64,000 nt of DNA. Source: VMCP01 sp964527775 (GTDB taxonomy: Bacteria; Bacteroidota; Bacteroidia; NS11-12g; UBA955). The stretch covers positions 1-64,000 of the forward strand of contig CAZGQS010000003.1 of the NCBI GenBank assembly GCA_964527775.1, written 5' to 3'. A model generated the notes under the pieces. The model was not told the DNA's origin. It was given only the letters and a program-made list of their open reading frames with translations, and did no database searches. Shown here one piece after another: positions 7,594-17,031 of the stretch (its first letter is position 1; the number at the start of each line of letters is the position of its first letter). The position numbers and the translations under genes were made by a program.

Positions 7594-9519
7594 ATGATTA
7601 GTCCGAATTCTGTAGATCATTTACTTCAAGTTGCCGTCATTGAAGACGTGGTAGGTGATTATGTAAAGTTGAAGCGGGCCGGATCTCGATACAAAGGCAA
7701 TTGTCCGTTTCATGATGAGAAAACGCCTAGCTTCGTAGTGACCCCCAATATGGGGATTTACAAGTGCTTTGGTTGTCAGAAAGGAGGGAATTCCATTCAG
7801 TTTATGATGGATATTGACAATCTTACCTTTACCGAAGCAGCAAGACAATTGGCAAAGAGATACGGCATCGATTTGGTGGAAACCAATTCCGAAAACAAAG
7901 ATGCCGAAATGCAGTCCCAAAGAGAAAAGGAAAACCTGCAGGCTGCCAATGACTTCGCACTGGAATTTTTTCAAGAGCAATTGCATCACTCAGAAGAAGG
8001 AAAAACCGTTGCAATGCCCTATTTCAGGGAACGAGGTTACACTCCAGAAACCATAAAATATTGGAATTTGGGTTTCTCACCGTCTGGATGGGACGATTTT
8101 TATCAAAAGGCTAAAAAACTAGGTTACAGCGAAGAGTTTCTTCTGAGTGCTGGATTGATTAAGCAGCGAGATAAAGACGGAAGTTATTACGATTTATTTA
8201 GAAACAGAGTAATTTTCCCCTTACTGGGTGTTACTGGGAAAGTGGTGGGGTTTGCCGGCCGAATCATGGGTAAGGTTGATAAGGCCCCCAAATATGTGAA
8301 TTCGCCGGAAACCTTACTTTACAAGAAAAGTGATTTCTTATTTGCGCTTTTTCAAGCAAAGGGAACCATCAGAAAGGAAGATAAAGCGTATTTGATGGAA
8401 GGTTACACAGACGTGATGACCTTGCATCAATCGGGAATTACCAATGCAGTGGCTAGCAGCGGTACCGCGCTAACACCCGGACAAATCAAGTTAATTAAGC
8501 GTTTTACCGACAATACCACCATCATTTATGATGGAGATACTGCAGGTATGAAGGCCTCTATGCGAGGCATTAATTTGCTTCTTGAAGGAGGACTGAATGT
8601 TCGCGTAGTGCCTATGCCAGAAGGGGAAGACCCTGATTCCTATTGTAAAAAGTTGGGTCCTGAAGGATTTAAAAGTTATTTAGACCAAAACGAACAGAAC
8701 TTCATTACGTTTAAAGCAAAACTTTTGTTAGAGGGAACTCAGAATGATCCCTTGAAAAAATCAGATGCCATCCGAGACATTATTGAGTCGGTATCGCTGA
8801 TAGGCGATCCACTGAAAAGAGACGTACTCATTAAAGAACTTGAGCATATTTTTGATATCAGCAGTGATCTCATTTATACGGAGCTAGGGAAAGAGCTCAG
8901 GAAGGTACAACAGCATGAACAAAAGCAACTACTTGATGAGGTAACTCAAATCATCAACCACATTCAACCTGCGAATGAAGTATTAAGAACTGCGCAACTC
9001 ACTGATCTTTATCAAGAAAAGGCCCTTCTTAGATTGCTTCTATTGTACGGGGGAAAGCCATTTTCGGAAGGGAAAAATGTGGCCGATTTTATATTAGACG
9101 AGTATTCTAAAGAGGAATTATTTCAGTTTAAACACGAAGAACCTCGATATATTATCAATCACATTCGAGAGCACTACGATGGCAAAAATTGGCTACCTGC
9201 GGAGTTCTTTACTCGGAACACAGATTCAAAGATCGTTTCGTTTGCAGCAGAGATTTTTAGTGAAGATAACAAGTTGTCTGGTGCTTTTGAAAGCAACTTG
9301 ATTTATGTAAAGCAACAAGAGGAGAACTTTATGCAAGAGATAATAGACGTCTTCTTGCATCTCAGACGCACCAAAATTGAAGAACTCATCATTGAGGAAC
9401 AAAAAAGACTCAATGACCCTGAAGAAAACCCCGAAGATGTTTTGGAATTTATTATCTATTTGAACACTAAAAAATTAGAGCTGGCTAAACAAATTGGTGC
9501 AGTCGTCACGAGATATTAA
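7594..9519 (+). CDS. dnaG: DNA primase DnaG
   Basis: A 641-residue bacterial primase that makes RNA primers for DNA replication. The N-terminal CHC2 zinc-binding domain uses C37, H40, C58 and C61 (CPFH and CFGC motifs). The TOPRIM catalytic domain follows, with LMEGYTDVMTL (metal-binding Glu) and IYDGDTAGMKAS (DxD). The C-terminal third is a helical DnaB-interaction region, and it ends with a charged helix as in other Bacteroidota DnaG. Start at MISPNSVDHL is supported by the family N-terminus and the promoter spacing. The stop overlaps the start of the next gene by one base (TAATG). Confidence 0.97.
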   Translation: MISPNSVDHLLQVAVIEDVVGDYVKLKRAGSRYKGNCPFHDEKTPSFVVTPNMGIYKCFGCQKGGNSIQFMMDIDNLTFTEAARQLAKRYGIDLVETNSENKDAEMQSQREKENLQAANDFALEFFQEQLHHSEEGKTVAMPYFRERGYTPETIKYWNLGFSPSGWDDFYQKAKKLGYSEEFLLSAGLIKQRDKDGSYYDLFRNRVIFPLLGVTGKVVGFAGRIMGKVDKAPKYVNSPETLLYKKSDFLFALFQAKGTIRKEDKAYLMEGYTDVMTLHQSGITNAVASSGTALTPGQIKLIKRFTDNTTIIYDGDTAGMKASMRGINLLLEGGLNVRVVPMPEGEDPDSYCKKLGPEGFKSYLDQNEQNFITFKAKLLLEGTQNDPLKKSDAIRDIIESVSLIGDPLKRDVLIKELEHIFDISSDLIYTELGKELRKVQQHEQKQLLDEVTQIINHIQPANEVLRTAQLTDLYQEKALLRLLLLYGGKPFSEGKNVADFILDEYSKEELFQFKHEEPRYIINHIREHYDGKNWLPAEFFTRNTDSKIVSFAAEIFSEDNKLSGAFESNLIYVKQQEENFMQEIIDVFLHLRRTKIEELIIEEQKRLNDPEENPEDVLEFIIYLNTKKLELAKQIGAVVTRY

Positions 9520-10097
9520 TGATACAGAATTTCAGAAATATCGTTCTCTTTTTTGCGGCCGCTGTTTTATGTTTTGCCACCCTTAAGTTTAATCCTGAGC
9601 TTCAACGTCCTCATGGATTACCCAAAGAAATCAACCCAGTAGTGGTTACGGATTCATTTTTATATGCCGATAGTCTGGAATTACCCCTCTATGAAATTCC
9701 CAAAGTAAGTCAAATACATACCGTGGCCAAGTTGGCTCTCGGAAAGTGGGCTAAACTGTTTACTGTATTAAAGATAGAGGAAAGTGGGAGCGACGGACAA
9801 GCTTCTGTCTATGCTTTGAAATATTACAATTTGGTTGGGATGAGATATCCCCAGAAAAGAAAAACCACAGCCATTAGAAGGGGATACAGTTATTACAGCG
9901 TTTACGAGAATTGGTACGAGAGTATGGTTGATTTTCAGTATTACATGGACTATATGGAAGGGTCGTTTTACCGAAAATTCAAGAGATATCCTAAGAACGA
10001 AAAAGAGTTTGTACGACACATCCATGGGTCTTACAATGTGTATGATAAATGGTTGAGAGACGTATTTTGGTTGTTAGATAATTTCAACTACCGTTGA
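9519..10097 (+). CDS. Glucosaminidase-like (GH73/lysozyme-like) exported protein
   Basis: A 192-residue protein with an N-terminal hydrophobic segment (residues 7-23) that acts as signal or anchor. The later part looks like a bacteriophage-type or FlgJ/GH73 glucosaminidase domain, which cleaves peptidoglycan glycan chains. A putative catalytic Glu sits in VLKIEESGSDGQ near residue 92, followed by ALKYYNLVGMRYP and a YSVYENWYESMVDFQYYM helix, the order seen in that family. It starts one base before the dnaG stop, so it is cotranscribed with primase. The similarity is at motif level only and the protein is short for the family. Its 3' end overlaps the convergent MFS gene by 10 bp. Confidence 0.6.
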   Translation: MIQNFRNIVLFFAAAVLCFATLKFNPELQRPHGLPKEINPVVVTDSFLYADSLELPLYEIPKVSQIHTVAKLALGKWAKLFTVLKIEESGSDGQASVYALKYYNLVGMRYPQKRKTTAIRRGYSYYSVYENWYESMVDFQYYMDYMEGSFYRKFKRYPKNEKEFVRHIHGSYNVYDKWLRDVFWLLDNFNYR

Positions 10098-11248
10098 TTG
10101 GATCTGATTTTAGCGATAAAAATCAAACTAAAGAGCAAGCTCAAAACAAAGGTGGCTAGGTTCATTCCAAATACCCAATCGTAACTAAGTTTCCATTGGG
10201 TGATGATTTTGCCGGCCATCAATCCGCCAATGATTACACCGGTCTCTAACGCAATGAAAATTGTGGATAATGCTTTACCTCTGTTTTCGGGAGTGGCAAC
10301 ATCGCTGGCCCAAGCGAAAAGGCTAGGTGCGTTGAATCCTTGTCCGATGCCGTAGAACGCAGCGCTCAGGTAGAAAGAATATCCAACACTAAATACGGGA
10401 AAAAGCAAGAAAAGCATGGAAATGATCTGGAAAACGGCACCAATAGCAGTGGAATAGGGTCTACCGAGAGAGTCACTGATTTTACCTGAAAGCAACCTTA
10501 CCAATAAGGAAAATGCAATGTACACGGTTAAAAACACCCCTTTGTTTTTAAAACCTAAAGAGGTGGTGTAATCGGGCATGATGGTTAAAATTGATCCAAG
10601 AGATATGCAAACCAGCAACATTAGCAAAGAAGATTTCCAAGCCGGTAAATAAAGGAGGCTGCTGGCTTTGAATTCAAATTTCCTTTTGCTGCTTGATTGA
10701 ACAGTTTCAGGAAGGGTCCAGAATATGATCAATGCGGCTATGCCTAAGAGTGAACTGAACCAAAACATTTGATTTCGTCCAAAATGAAGGGCAATGATGG
10801 CACCTAGGCCATATCCTAAGCTAGAACCAGCGTTGTTGAACATACCTAGCCAACCCATAGCGCGACCTCTGTGCGATTCAGGTATGATGTCAGCAGTATA
10901 GGTGGTGAAGCCGGTAGGAGTGAAGCCCGTGGAGAAGCCGTGAACAGCTCTGACCAATAAAAAGGCGGTGATGCTGCCAATCAAGGGATAAAAAAGTCCG
11001 GCAATGATGCAGAATACCGCACCCAAAATCATGGTAGATCTTCTACCTATATTATCGGTCAGCCAACCGCTTAATGGACGAGCAATCAATGCGCTGATAG
11101 AGAAAGCAGGGATGATCCAGCCTAGGTATTCGTGTGCATTCAGATCTTTGAGCATAGAAGATAGCTCTGGAATGACCAAGTTGAATGACAGAAAAAACAG
11201 CAGGGCTGCGGCACACAGTCTATAAAATGCCGGCGGATAGTGTTTCAT
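10088..11248 (-). CDS. MFS transporter
   Basis: A 386-residue major facilitator superfamily protein with about 12 hydrophobic segments. The cytoplasmic loop motif between TM2 and TM3 (GWLTDNIGRRSTMILG) and its equivalent in the second half (GKISDSLGRPYSTAIG) are present, as is a PESHRGRAMGW segment in loop 4-5. It resembles drug or metabolite exporters, but the substrate cannot be read from sequence. The start lies four bases after the nadE stop, so it is the last gene of the PorT-like/nadE/MFS operon. Confidence 0.88.
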   Translation of the reverse strand: MKHYPPAFYRLCAAALLFFLSFNLVIPELSSMLKDLNAHEYLGWIIPAFSISALIARPLSGWLTDNIGRRSTMILGAVFCIIAGLFYPLIGSITAFLLVRAVHGFSTGFTPTGFTTYTADIIPESHRGRAMGWLGMFNNAGSSLGYGLGAIIALHFGRNQMFWFSSLLGIAALIIFWTLPETVQSSSKRKFEFKASSLLYLPAWKSSLLMLLVCISLGSILTIMPDYTTSLGFKNKGVFLTVYIAFSLLVRLLSGKISDSLGRPYSTAIGAVFQIISMLFLLFPVFSVGYSFYLSAAFYGIGQGFNAPSLFAWASDVATPENRGKALSTIFIALETGVIIGGLMAGKIITQWKLSYDWVFGMNLATFVLSLLFSLIFIAKIRSNQR

Positions 11249-11252
11249 TCAT

Positions 11253-12902
11253 TTACGAATATTTTGCCACTAAGGGCATGATACGACCTTTTCCGAAGGC
11301 CTTGCTGCTCACTCGAATGATGGGTGGAGCTTGGTATCTTTTGTATTCGTTGGCATTGACCAAATTGATGATTCTACTTACGGTTGAGGCATCATACCCC
11401 TCCAAAATAATTTCATCTTTGCCTTTACGCTCTTCGATGTATAAGCGAAGGATACCGTCTAAAATAGGATAAATGGGAAGGCTATCTGAATCTTTTTGGT
11501 CTGGCCTGAGTTCGGCGCTAGGCTCTTTCGTCAATATGTTTGATGGAATTCTTTCTCTTTCCTTGTTGAGGTATTCAGCTATGGCATAGACTTGGGTCTT
11601 ATATACATCGCCAATGACAGATATACTTCCACACAGGTCACCGTATAGCGTGCTATACCCAACAGCGAGTTCACTTTTGTTGCTCGTGTTCACGAGGATT
11701 TTTCCAAATTTGTTGCTCATAGCCATAAGAATAACGGCACGTGATCTTGCTTGAATGTTTTCTTCGGCGATACCCATGGATGTCCCTTCAAAAACGTGAG
11801 ACAAGGTGCTTTCATAGGCTTGGTGAACCTCGGTAATAGGAAGTATATGGTACGGATTACCCAAGTTTTTGCTTAATTGTTCAGCATCGCTTACAGAACC
11901 ATCAGATGAATATTTTGACGGCATCAATATGGCGGTGACATTTTCAGGACCAAGAGCGTCTGAGCAGATAGTCTGAACTAAGGCAGAATCCATTCCACCA
12001 GATGAACCTAAAATGGCTTGTTTGAAGCCCATTTTTTGGAAATAATCTTTCACTCCAAAAACCAAAGCTCTGTACATGAGGTCAACACTATCATCCCCCA
12101 CGGTTAATACGGTGGAAGAGTCTTTGAATTTTCCATTTTCGAACTCAACAATGACCGTAGCTTCTTTGAATTCAGGCAACTGCATGGCAACTTCTCCGTT
12201 AGGATTAACCGCTCTGCTACTACCGTCAAACAGAACTTCAGTATGAATACCTACTTGATTTACATACAGAACGGGCAGGTTAAATCTGCTTACTTGTCCA
12301 ACAAAAACCCTATTTCTGTGTGAATTCTTTCCAATGTTAAAAGGCGATGCAGATGGATTAATGATGAGTTCTGCCCCTTTTTCTTTGAGTTCTTTTCCGG
12401 GGGATATGGTATATTCAAAGTCATTGTAAAGATCCCAAAGGTCTTCGCAGATGGCAACGCCAATTTTCACTCCTTTGAAATCAAATGGATCTTGAGATTT
12501 TGCGCTTTCGAAATACCGTTCTTCAGCAAACACATCATAAGTAGGCAAAAGAGTTTTTGCAATAACGTGTTCAATTTTGCCGTTTTGCATGAAGCACATG
12601 ACGTTTTGAAGCAATCGGCCTTTTCCTGGATTTCGCATAACACCGCCCACTAATGCGGCAATACCTTGGCAACTCTGTGCCACAACTTCAAGGCTTTGTT
12701 CGCAGCGTTCAATAAAGTGTGGGTAGTCAAGCAGGTCATCTGGGAGGTATCCGCAGACGGTCATTTCCGAAAAGACAACTAAATCAACGTGTTGTTGTTT
12801 AGCCGTATAAATGGCATCGGCGATCTTTGAGGTATTGCCTTCAAAATCGCCGATGGTAAAGTTCAGTTGCGGAACGCAGATTTTCAATGATCCTGAGCTC
12901 AT
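11253..12902 (-). CDS. nadE: Glutamine-dependent NAD+ synthetase
   Basis: A 549-residue enzyme that makes NAD+ from nicotinic acid adenine dinucleotide, ATP and glutamine-derived ammonia. The N-terminal half is a nitrilase-type glutaminase domain with the Glu-Lys-Cys triad visible in FSEMTVCGY, KTLLPTYDVF and GVAICEDLWD. The C-terminal half is the ammonia-dependent synthetase domain with the P-loop-like LGSSGGMDSALV and the NTSNKSELAVGYSTLYGD segment. The start overlaps the upstream barrel gene by one base (TAATG). In several gliding Bacteroidota nadE is found near gldB, and the same grouping is seen here. Confidence 0.96.
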   Translation of the reverse strand: MSSGSLKICVPQLNFTIGDFEGNTSKIADAIYTAKQQHVDLVVFSEMTVCGYLPDDLLDYPHFIERCEQSLEVVAQSCQGIAALVGGVMRNPGKGRLLQNVMCFMQNGKIEHVIAKTLLPTYDVFAEERYFESAKSQDPFDFKGVKIGVAICEDLWDLYNDFEYTISPGKELKEKGAELIINPSASPFNIGKNSHRNRVFVGQVSRFNLPVLYVNQVGIHTEVLFDGSSRAVNPNGEVAMQLPEFKEATVIVEFENGKFKDSSTVLTVGDDSVDLMYRALVFGVKDYFQKMGFKQAILGSSGGMDSALVQTICSDALGPENVTAILMPSKYSSDGSVSDAEQLSKNLGNPYHILPITEVHQAYESTLSHVFEGTSMGIAEENIQARSRAVILMAMSNKFGKILVNTSNKSELAVGYSTLYGDLCGSISVIGDVYKTQVYAIAEYLNKERERIPSNILTKEPSAELRPDQKDSDSLPIYPILDGILRLYIEERKGKDEIILEGYDASTVSRIINLVNANEYKRYQAPPIIRVSSKAFGKGRIMPLVAKYS

Positions 12903-13675
12903 TAGAACATCAATCCCAATTGGATGGAAAGGAAGTTATGTCTTGCACTATAGAGATTGTCTTTCAAGAAATCGCCAATGCCGTTATCAAATTTTACGCC
13001 GGCAGTCATGCGGAAGTTTCCAGATATTGGATATTCAATGCCAGCACCTAATACCATGCTCATACGAGCGCTAGATATGTTATCGGTCATAGAATAACGG
13101 CTGTCTTTATTTTTACCACCGTCAAATTCTAACAAAGTTGCGGTTTGATCAGAACTGTTGGGATCGTGAGATTTGAAGTTGTACTGATCGTATAAATCAG
13201 GATCTGTTTTAGTTGTAAGTTTTTTATTGATTAAAAACGATGGAGCAATACCTACGTTAAACGTAAATATCAAACCATTCATTTCTGCGGTTTTGAATTT
13301 TAGTCCCAATGGGATCTGCAAATATTGTGCTTTGTAATCTAACACCACACCGGTGTAAGAAATATCGCCCGTGTCGCTGGAGCGAATTAATTTATCTCCA
13401 GTGTGAAGAACACTAACAGGCGCCGTAGTTACCATTAGGTCAGCTGTAGCCCAGTAATTACCCGTGTTTCCCAATTTGTAATCGCCCGTCAAACCGTAGG
13501 AAAACCCCAATCCCATATTTTCATTTTCAATTGCGCCGTCCTGGACTTTCAACCAGGAGAAATTTGGACTAATTTTGAAACCCAATGAGAACGCGTTATC
13601 TGTTCCTTGTGCTTGAACCTCAGATTGAGCCATCAAAGCCAAAACTGCCAATGCCGACAAACCAAATTTTTTCAT
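12902..13675 (-). CDS. PorT-like outer-membrane beta-barrel protein
   Basis: A 257-residue outer-membrane protein with a type I signal peptide (MKKFGLSALAVLALMAQ, cleavage near VQAQ). The mature part has alternating strands typical of the Bacteroidota barrel family that includes PorT (LGFKISPNFSWLKV near the N-terminus, a GYEYPISGN-like turn and a final strand LSIQLGLMF with C-terminal Phe). PorT itself is a T9SS component, but this family is large and most members have no assigned role. The gene heads an operon with nadE and is divergent from gldB, with only 21 bp between start codons. Confidence 0.78.
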   Translation of the reverse strand: MKKFGLSALAVLALMAQSEVQAQGTDNAFSLGFKISPNFSWLKVQDGAIENENMGLGFSYGLTGDYKLGNTGNYWATADLMVTTAPVSVLHTGDKLIRSSDTGDISYTGVVLDYKAQYLQIPLGLKFKTAEMNGLIFTFNVGIAPSFLINKKLTTKTDPDLYDQYNFKSHDPNSSDQTATLLEFDGGKNKDSRYSMTDNISSARMSMVLGAGIEYPISGNFRMTAGVKFDNGIGDFLKDNLYSARHNFLSIQLGLMF

Positions 13676-13696
13676 TATTCGTTAATTGATTATTGC

Positions 13697-14734
13697 ATGC
13701 AAAAAAACAACATTTTCAATAAAGTATTCTTCTGGATCGGAATCACGGGCCTTGTAGTTTTGAACGGATGTGGGGAACCCAGTGTTAAGTCTAAACAAAT
13801 TATGCAAATTGACTTTGTAGATGAGTTAAATGAATTATCTAAAAAGCCATTGCAAGTGTCTGATTTAAAAAGAATTAAATACAAGCATGGTCGATTTTTT
13901 GATGTATGGTTTTCCGAAATAATGGACTATTCCAAATATTCGCGATATCCTGACTCTATGATAGCTAATATGTTCAACTATTGGTTGCAAGTAAATAGGC
14001 CAGTTTTTGCTGCAGTGCAAAAGCACGATAGCTTGAATTCAGATTGGAAAAATTCATTTAATAACCAATGGGCTGGGCTTCAATCGGAATTGTCCAATGT
14101 TCCAGATCCAGTGCTTTATGGCTATTTTTCACAATTCAGCAATTACAATACGTTTGTAGATACGTTTAAAGGTAAGACCTTGTTGGGTTACAGCAAGGAA
14201 ATGTTCATGAACGATACTTTTGCGCTGTACAAGGCTCTTGACGTTCCTTCTTTTTACATGCGATACAATGATCCCAATCAGATTCCTACCTTATTGATTT
14301 GGAATTATTTGAAGTCGAGGTTTGAAGCAGAACATAAAATAAATAACATGCTATCACAGGCCGTTTTTGAGGGAAAAATTTGGGCGCTGCTCATGCATAT
14401 TTCAGATAGAGACGATCCCAATTTAGATCTGGGTTACTCTGCAGATGAATGGGCGATGATGGAACGAGATCAAGGGCAAATGTGGAGGTTGATTTTGGAT
14501 CAAAAAGCCCTCTATAGCACTGATTTTAACCTCTACAGAAGATACTTTGTATACGGCGATCAAACCTTTGGAGCTGGAATTCCTCAGGGATGTCCTCCGC
14601 TCATCGGTAATTTTGTTGGATATAAAATTGTATCGAAATACATCGATGAAACCGGTTGTAGCTGGGATGAGCTCTTTAAAACAACCGATGCAACCAAAAT
14701 TTTAAGATTATCAGGGTATAACCCCATTAAATAA
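13697..14734 (+). CDS. gldB: Gliding motility lipoprotein GldB
   Basis: A 345-residue lipoprotein of the GldB family, needed for gliding in Flavobacterium and now linked to T9SS function. The signal peptide ends in lipobox LNGC (Cys near residue 23). Family features visible are KYKHGRFFDVWFSEIMDY, LLGYSKEMFMNDTFALYK, and the C-terminal GCPPLIGNFVGYKIVSKY followed by a SGYNP ending. The start at MQKNNIF is chosen because upstream in-frame codons run into the opposing gene. It begins a plus-strand cluster of closely spaced genes (thioesterase, methyltransferase, SDR, SUI1, msrA). The nadE neighbour supports the call. Confidence 0.85.
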   Translation: MQKNNIFNKVFFWIGITGLVVLNGCGEPSVKSKQIMQIDFVDELNELSKKPLQVSDLKRIKYKHGRFFDVWFSEIMDYSKYSRYPDSMIANMFNYWLQVNRPVFAAVQKHDSLNSDWKNSFNNQWAGLQSELSNVPDPVLYGYFSQFSNYNTFVDTFKGKTLLGYSKEMFMNDTFALYKALDVPSFYMRYNDPNQIPTLLIWNYLKSRFEAEHKINNMLSQAVFEGKIWALLMHISDRDDPNLDLGYSADEWAMMERDQGQMWRLILDQKALYSTDFNLYRRYFVYGDQTFGAGIPQGCPPLIGNFVGYKIVSKYIDETGCSWDELFKTTDATKILRLSGYNPIK

Positions 14735-14739
14735 GATTT

Positions 14740-15186
14740 ATGAGATTAGACAAGGAAAGCATGAAGTCGTTTTTAACCGAACGATTAAAAAACAATCATT
14801 TCATCGCTCACATGGGATTGATTCTTGAGGATGTTGATGACGGATATGCCGAAATGAGTTTGGATATTGAGACGCATCATCTTCAACAAAATGGCTTTAT
14901 GCACGGCGGAGTAACTGCAACATTGTGCGATGTAGTGACAGGAATTGCGGCTTACACCACGGTCAACGAAGAAAAGAATGTGGTTACCGCTGACCTAAAA
15001 GTGAGCTATTTGAATCCCAGTACCTCTTCAAAAGTACTTGGAGTAGGACGTGTAGTAAAGGCAGGTAAATTTCTGATTTTCTGTGAAGGACAGGTTTTTG
15101 ATCTCCGTGAAGACGGAAGTAAAGTGTTGGTTGCTACTTGCACATCTATCATGGCTTCGGTAGATATTCCGGTAATGAATCGATAA
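14740..15186 (+). CDS. PaaI-family hotdog thioesterase
   Basis: A 148-residue single hotdog-fold acyl-CoA thioesterase. The active-site helix motif MHGGVTATLCDVVTG lies near residue 53, preceded by HHLQQNGF, as in PaaI/YdiI-type enzymes that hydrolyse aryl- or acyl-CoA esters. The strand VVTADLKVSYLNPS is the usual central strand. It starts five bases after the gldB stop, indicating cotranscription. The substrate is unknown. Confidence 0.85.
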   Translation: MRLDKESMKSFLTERLKNNHFIAHMGLILEDVDDGYAEMSLDIETHHLQQNGFMHGGVTATLCDVVTGIAAYTTVNEEKNVVTADLKVSYLNPSTSSKVLGVGRVVKAGKFLIFCEGQVFDLREDGSKVLVATCTSIMASVDIPVMNR

Positions 15187-15198
15187 ATTTGAATATTC

Positions 15199-15939
15199 AT
15201 GAGTACCAATTACCGGGAAACGCTTTATTCAAATTACCATTCCACCCAAAGCGGTAGGGCTTCTTTGACAGATGCAACTACCTTGTTTAATCGCGAAAAG
15301 TGGAGATTTCAACGGGAAATCCTACCCCATTTTGAAGGAGTTAAAAAGGATGCATCTATTTATGATTTGGGTTGTGGATCAGGAAGTTTAATTCATTTAC
15401 TTAAAGAAAAGGGTTATGTAAATTTAAAGGGACTAGACCTCAGTCAAGAACAAGTCAAGGTGGCTCATCAAATGGGAGTGAGCGAAGTGCAAGAAGGAGA
15501 TGCCATTGAATTCCTCAGATCGTATTCCGGAAAATTTGATGTCATTGTCGGTACAGACATAATTGAACATTTCACTAAAGACGAATTGGTTGATTTGTTG
15601 AAACTCATTCAAGATAAATTAGCTTCCAATGGAAGGGCGATTTTTAGAACGCCAAACCTTGATTCTTTGTTTGCATCGGTGTTTGCCAATGGTGATTTTA
15701 CCCATGAAAATTACTTGAATGCTTCATCGGCACAGCAGGTGATGCTGGCATGCGGATTTGAATCGGCCAGTGTGCATGCGTCAGATGTTTCAGTTCAAAA
15801 TCCATTAAAGGAGTTATTGAGGAAAGTCTTGTATTTGCATTATAAATTGTGGTTTAAGTTGATGATTTTCGCCACAGGTAGAAGTACAAGAAATATAGTT
15901 ATTACCCCAAATATGATTATTACAGCGAAGAAAAAATGA
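15199..15939 (+). CDS. Class I SAM-dependent methyltransferase
   Basis: A 246-residue methyltransferase with the class I Rossmann signature: IYDLGCGSGSLIHLL (motif I, residues 54-68), LKGLDLSQEQ (acidic residue for the SAM ribose), and DVIVGTDIIEHF (motif IV). The long N-terminal segment and tyrosine/arginine-rich C-terminus resemble enzymes that modify sugars or lipids of surface polysaccharide, but the acceptor is not clear. The gene sits 12 bases after the thioesterase and one base before the SDR gene. Confidence 0.85.
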   Translation: MSTNYRETLYSNYHSTQSGRASLTDATTLFNREKWRFQREILPHFEGVKKDASIYDLGCGSGSLIHLLKEKGYVNLKGLDLSQEQVKVAHQMGVSEVQEGDAIEFLRSYSGKFDVIVGTDIIEHFTKDELVDLLKLIQDKLASNGRAIFRTPNLDSLFASVFANGDFTHENYLNASSAQQVMLACGFESASVHASDVSVQNPLKELLRKVLYLHYKLWFKLMIFATGRSTRNIVITPNMIITAKKK

Positions 15940-15940
15940 T

Positions 15941-16690
15941 ATGAAAAAAATTGCATTAATAACGGGCGGAACCTCTGGTATTGGTAAAGCATGTGCTGAA
16001 CGTTTTCTTTCAGATGGATACAAAGTCATTGTCACAGGCAGAAGACAGGAACGCCTGTTGGAGTTCCAAGCTCAGTTTGGAGAAAACGATGTAATGACCT
16101 TGAATTTCGATGTGAGAGACAATAATCAAGTAGTTCAAGCGTTACAATCGCTGCCCGACGATTGGAAGAATATTGATGTTCTTGTAAATAATGCAGGATT
16201 GGCATTGGGTTTATCGCAGTTTTACGACGGAAATATTGATCATTGGAATACCATGATAGATACCAATGTCAAAGGATTGTTGTACATGTCAAGGGAAGTT
16301 TCGAGAGGGATGAAGGAGAGACAATTAGGACATATTGTCAATATAGGTTCAATCGCAGGAAAAGAAGTATACACCAACGGCAATGTTTATTGTGCAACCA
16401 AACATGCAGTGGATGCTTTGAATAAGGCGATGCGCATCGAATTATCGCCTTTTGGCATTAGAGTTTCGGGTATACATCCAGGTGCAGTTGAAACAGAGTT
16501 CAGTGTAGTGCGTTTTGAAGGTGATGAAGAACGGGCGAAGACCGTTTATCAGGGATTTGAGAATTTAGTGGCTGAAGATATTGCGGACGCAGTTCATTAT
16601 TGCTGCACCAGAAAGCCTCACGTCAATATCAACGATTTGATTATAATGCCTCAAGCTCAACCTCAGGCCGGTGTGATTCATAGAAAATAA
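15941..16690 (+). CDS. SDR family oxidoreductase (YdfG-like)
   Basis: A 249-residue classical short-chain dehydrogenase. The cofactor motif TGGTSGIG lies at residues 8-15, NNAG near residue 87, and the catalytic YCATK near residue 150. An Arg pair after the second strand (TGRRQERL) favours NADP(H). The whole sequence is close in form to YdfG, which acts on 3-hydroxy acids such as serine and 3-hydroxypropionate/malonic semialdehyde. It sits in the gldB cluster without an obvious pathway link. Confidence 0.87.
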   Translation: MKKIALITGGTSGIGKACAERFLSDGYKVIVTGRRQERLLEFQAQFGENDVMTLNFDVRDNNQVVQALQSLPDDWKNIDVLVNNAGLALGLSQFYDGNIDHWNTMIDTNVKGLLYMSREVSRGMKERQLGHIVNIGSIAGKEVYTNGNVYCATKHAVDALNKAMRIELSPFGIRVSGIHPGAVETEFSVVRFEGDEERAKTVYQGFENLVAEDIADAVHYCCTRKPHVNINDLIIMPQAQPQAGVIHRK

Positions 16691-16701
16691 CGATTGAATG
16701 T

Positions 16702-17031
16702 ATGAGCAATAAAAACAAAAACAAGACGGGAATCGTTTACTCTACAAACTCAGATTATTTAAAACAACTCCATCAGGAACCCGAAACAGAAACACTTCCC
16801 CCGGAAAAACAAAAATTGTATGTCAGAAGGGAAGTCAGAAACGGAAAGCCAACGGTGGTGATAAAGGAATTCATAGGAAGCAAGGAGGACTTAAAAGAAC
16901 TTGAAAAACAACTCAAAAATCATTGCGGTGTGGGCGGAAGCTCCAAAGAAGGAGACATTCTCATTCAAGGAGACGTTGCTGACAAAATCAAGGTCTTTTT
17001 ACAGTCAAAAGGCTATAAAACCAAGGGCTAA
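16702..17031 (+). CDS. SUI1/eIF1-like translation factor
   Basis: A 109-residue protein whose C-terminal 75 residues match the SUI1 (eIF1/YciH) domain: VRREVRNGKPTVVIKEFIG, then a KELEKQLKNHCGVGGSSKEG loop and GDVADKIKVFLQSKGY. The bacterial form (YciH) is thought to affect start-site fidelity. The N-terminal 35 residues are charged and probably disordered. It follows the SDR gene by 11 bases, and its 3' end may overlap the start of msrA. Confidence 0.88.
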   Translation: MSNKNKNKTGIVYSTNSDYLKQLHQEPETETLPPEKQKLYVRREVRNGKPTVVIKEFIGSKEDLKELEKQLKNHCGVGGSSKEGDILIQGDVADKIKVFLQSKGYKTKG